From the NCBI GenBank assembly GCA_045589455.1, contig JAZNPC010000023.1, positions 1 to 26,807 on the forward strand: a stretch of 26,807 nucleotides of DNA. The letters run 5' to 3'. The notes beneath the pieces were generated by a model, which was given only the letters and a program-made list of their open reading frames with translations, searched no databases and had not been told where the DNA came from. Source of the stretch: RGIG990 sp045589455 (GTDB lineage Bacteria; Verrucomicrobiota; Kiritimatiellia; RFP12; UBA3636). Position 1 is the first letter of the stretch. Each line of letters begins with the position of its first letter. A program made the translations under genes and the position numbers. Shown here piece by piece: positions 26,327-26,807 of this stretch.

Positions 26327-26352
26327 GTACCTAATTAGAGAAAAAAAAGCAA
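26324..26352 (-). promoter_or_regulatory. araA promoter
   Basis: Reading minus: -35 TTGCTT (26347-26352), 17-base spacer, -10 TACAAT (26324-26329). It overlaps the palindrome at 26309-26326 and gives a leader of about 40 bases. Confidence 0.8.
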
Positions 26353-26509
26353 CAACCAACAGATGGAAGAAAACAATACAATTACCACAACTATCAACAT
26401 CCAAACAAGAAGGTGTATGGCAAATAAAGGCATGACGAATAGAATAATGCAAGACGAATATACAAAGACACGCTAACTAACACAAAATTTAATAGCCGAA
26501 AAAATGTGC

Positions 26510-26538
26510 TTGCTTTTAGATAAAGTATTTGTTAAATT
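26510..26538 (+). promoter_or_regulatory. tRNA-Gly promoter
   Basis: -35 TTGCTT (26510-26515), 17-base spacer, -10 TAAATT (26533-26538), with the mature tRNA beginning 18 bases further on. The rest of 26353-26509 shows nothing recognisable. Confidence 0.6.
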
Positions 26539-26556
26539 ATTGTCACTTTTTTGAAC

Positions 26557-26630
26557 GCGGGTGTTGCTTAACGGTAAAGCCCCAGCCTTCCAAGCTGGTC
26601 ACGTGGGTTCGACTCCCATCACCCGCTCCA
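26557..26630 (+). tRNA. tRNA-Gly (anticodon UCC), CCA encoded
   Basis: Acceptor stem GCGGGTG (26557-26563) pairs with CACCCGC (26620-26626). The anticodon stem CCAGC/GCTGG holds loop CTTCCAA with anticodon TCC, reading GGA and GGG. The T-loop contains GGTTCGACTCC. T is the discriminator base and CCA (26628-26630) is encoded in the DNA. All arms are intact. Confidence 0.97.
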
Positions 26631-26636
26631 TTATTT

Positions 26637-26662
26637 AACTCTGAACAAGAGTTATTTTTTTT
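26637..26662 (+). terminator. Intrinsic terminator of tRNA-Gly
   Basis: AACTCT (26637-26642) pairs with AGAGTT (26648-26653) over a 5-base loop, followed after one A by T8 (26655-26662). Confidence 0.85.
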
Positions 26663-26668
26663 GCCTAA

Positions 26669-26807
26669 ATCGAGTAGGAGGAGTTTTAACTCCTCCTCTC
26701 ACACCACCGTACGTGCCGTTCGGCATACGGCGGTTCAACCCATTTTTTTTTCTTTTATATACTTGATGTCATAGCTACTTGTCTTTCAAGATAGTAATCT
26801 AAAAGGC
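26669..26807 (-). mobile_element. 3' end of a group II intron (domains V and VI), cut by the window edge
   Basis: On minus, domain V spans about 26701-26737. Stem ACCGCCGTAT pairs with GTACGGTGGT, a two-base AC bulge follows, then GCC-GAAC-GGC at the tip. The catalytic triad position reads CGC rather than AGC. Domain VI is the hairpin GGAGGAGTT/ACTCCTCC (about 26676-26697) followed by CTACTCGAT, a typical intron 3' end, so the boundary is near 26669. Most of the intron and its 5' end lie beyond the window. The 3' exon is the T-tract side of the tRNA-Gly terminator, in antisense. Confidence 0.85.
26755..26807 (-). CDS. C-terminal tail of the intron-encoded reverse transcriptase/maturase (partial)
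   Basis: The minus frame entering from the right edge reads LLDYYLERQVAMTSSI and stops at 26755-26757, about 18 bases before domain V. That is where the maturase ORF of a compact bacterial group II intron ends. Only 16 residues are visible, so the call rests on position rather than on conserved domains. The reverse-transcriptase core would be outside the window. Confidence 0.5.
   Translation of the reverse strand, partial: LLDYYLERQVAMTSSI

Noticed and set aside
1..26807. CRISPR arrays, prophage genes, toxin-antitoxin or defence systems
   Set aside because: No regularly spaced repeats, cas-like genes, phage structural genes or small toxin pairs were found. RecBCD is treated as housekeeping.

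Overview
The window is a chromosomal segment of an AT-rich, apparently fibre-degrading bacterium. Its genes are housekeeping recombination (RecCBD), nitrogen assimilation (a type-I glutamine synthetase), pyrophosphate-linked pyruvate metabolism (PpdK) and plant-polysaccharide use (GH9, GH3, a DUF187/GHL10 hydrolase, L-arabinose isomerase). I cannot fix the taxon from sequence alone. The mix of a Bacteroidota-style 499-residue glutamine synthetase, PpdK, RecBCD and a YejA-like binding protein would fit an anaerobic gut member of the PVC/FCB lineages (for example Lentisphaerae, Kiritimatiellota or Opitutae), but this is inference.

Layout. Positions 1-1034 have no convincing protein gene. They hold a GC-rich island (about 421-880) that folds, by hand pairing, into an elaborate multi-branched RNA with a 17-bp long-range helix, an 11-bp multiloop-closing helix and a possible pseudoknot. 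Then come recC-recB-recD on the plus strand (1035-10541) behind an extended -10 promoter, a long imperfect hairpin (10566-10637), and a secreted GH9 glycoside hydrolase (10674-13115). GH9 converges with glnA (minus, 13184-14683) over a shared bidirectional terminator. glnA diverges from a GH3 beta-glucosidase-like gene (14926-17100), and each has a textbook promoter. GH3 converges with ppdK (minus, 17437-20082) over a second bidirectional terminator, with a hairpin-rich 300-bp spacer between. From 20083 to 20916 lie the ppdK promoter and leader, a second GC-rich island sharing a 3' motif with the first RNA island, a strong minus-strand terminator, and a stretch of unrecognised, possibly decayed coding sequence. 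The minus-strand cluster araA - GHL10-type hydrolase - YejA-like solute-binding protein (26278 down to 20917) starts from a promoter overlapped by a perfect 18-bp palindrome, a likely operator. The window closes with tRNA-Gly(UCC), its terminator, and the 3' end (domains V and VI plus the tail of the maturase ORF) of a group II intron running in from the right edge on the minus strand.

How the genes may work together: GH9 and the GHL10 protein are exported and could attack polysaccharide outside the inner membrane, the binding protein may capture a released or imported ligand, and the GH3 enzyme (no signal peptide) and AraA act on oligosaccharide and arabinose in the cytoplasm. PpdK links pyruvate and phosphoenolpyruvate. 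The four main control regions share the pattern TTGACT or TTGCTT, 17 bases, then a TAnnnT -10 box, so the vegetative sigma consensus here looks standard. The most unusual content is non-coding: the large structured RNA at 424-872, the related motif at 20474-20500, and several other hairpin-rich spacers.
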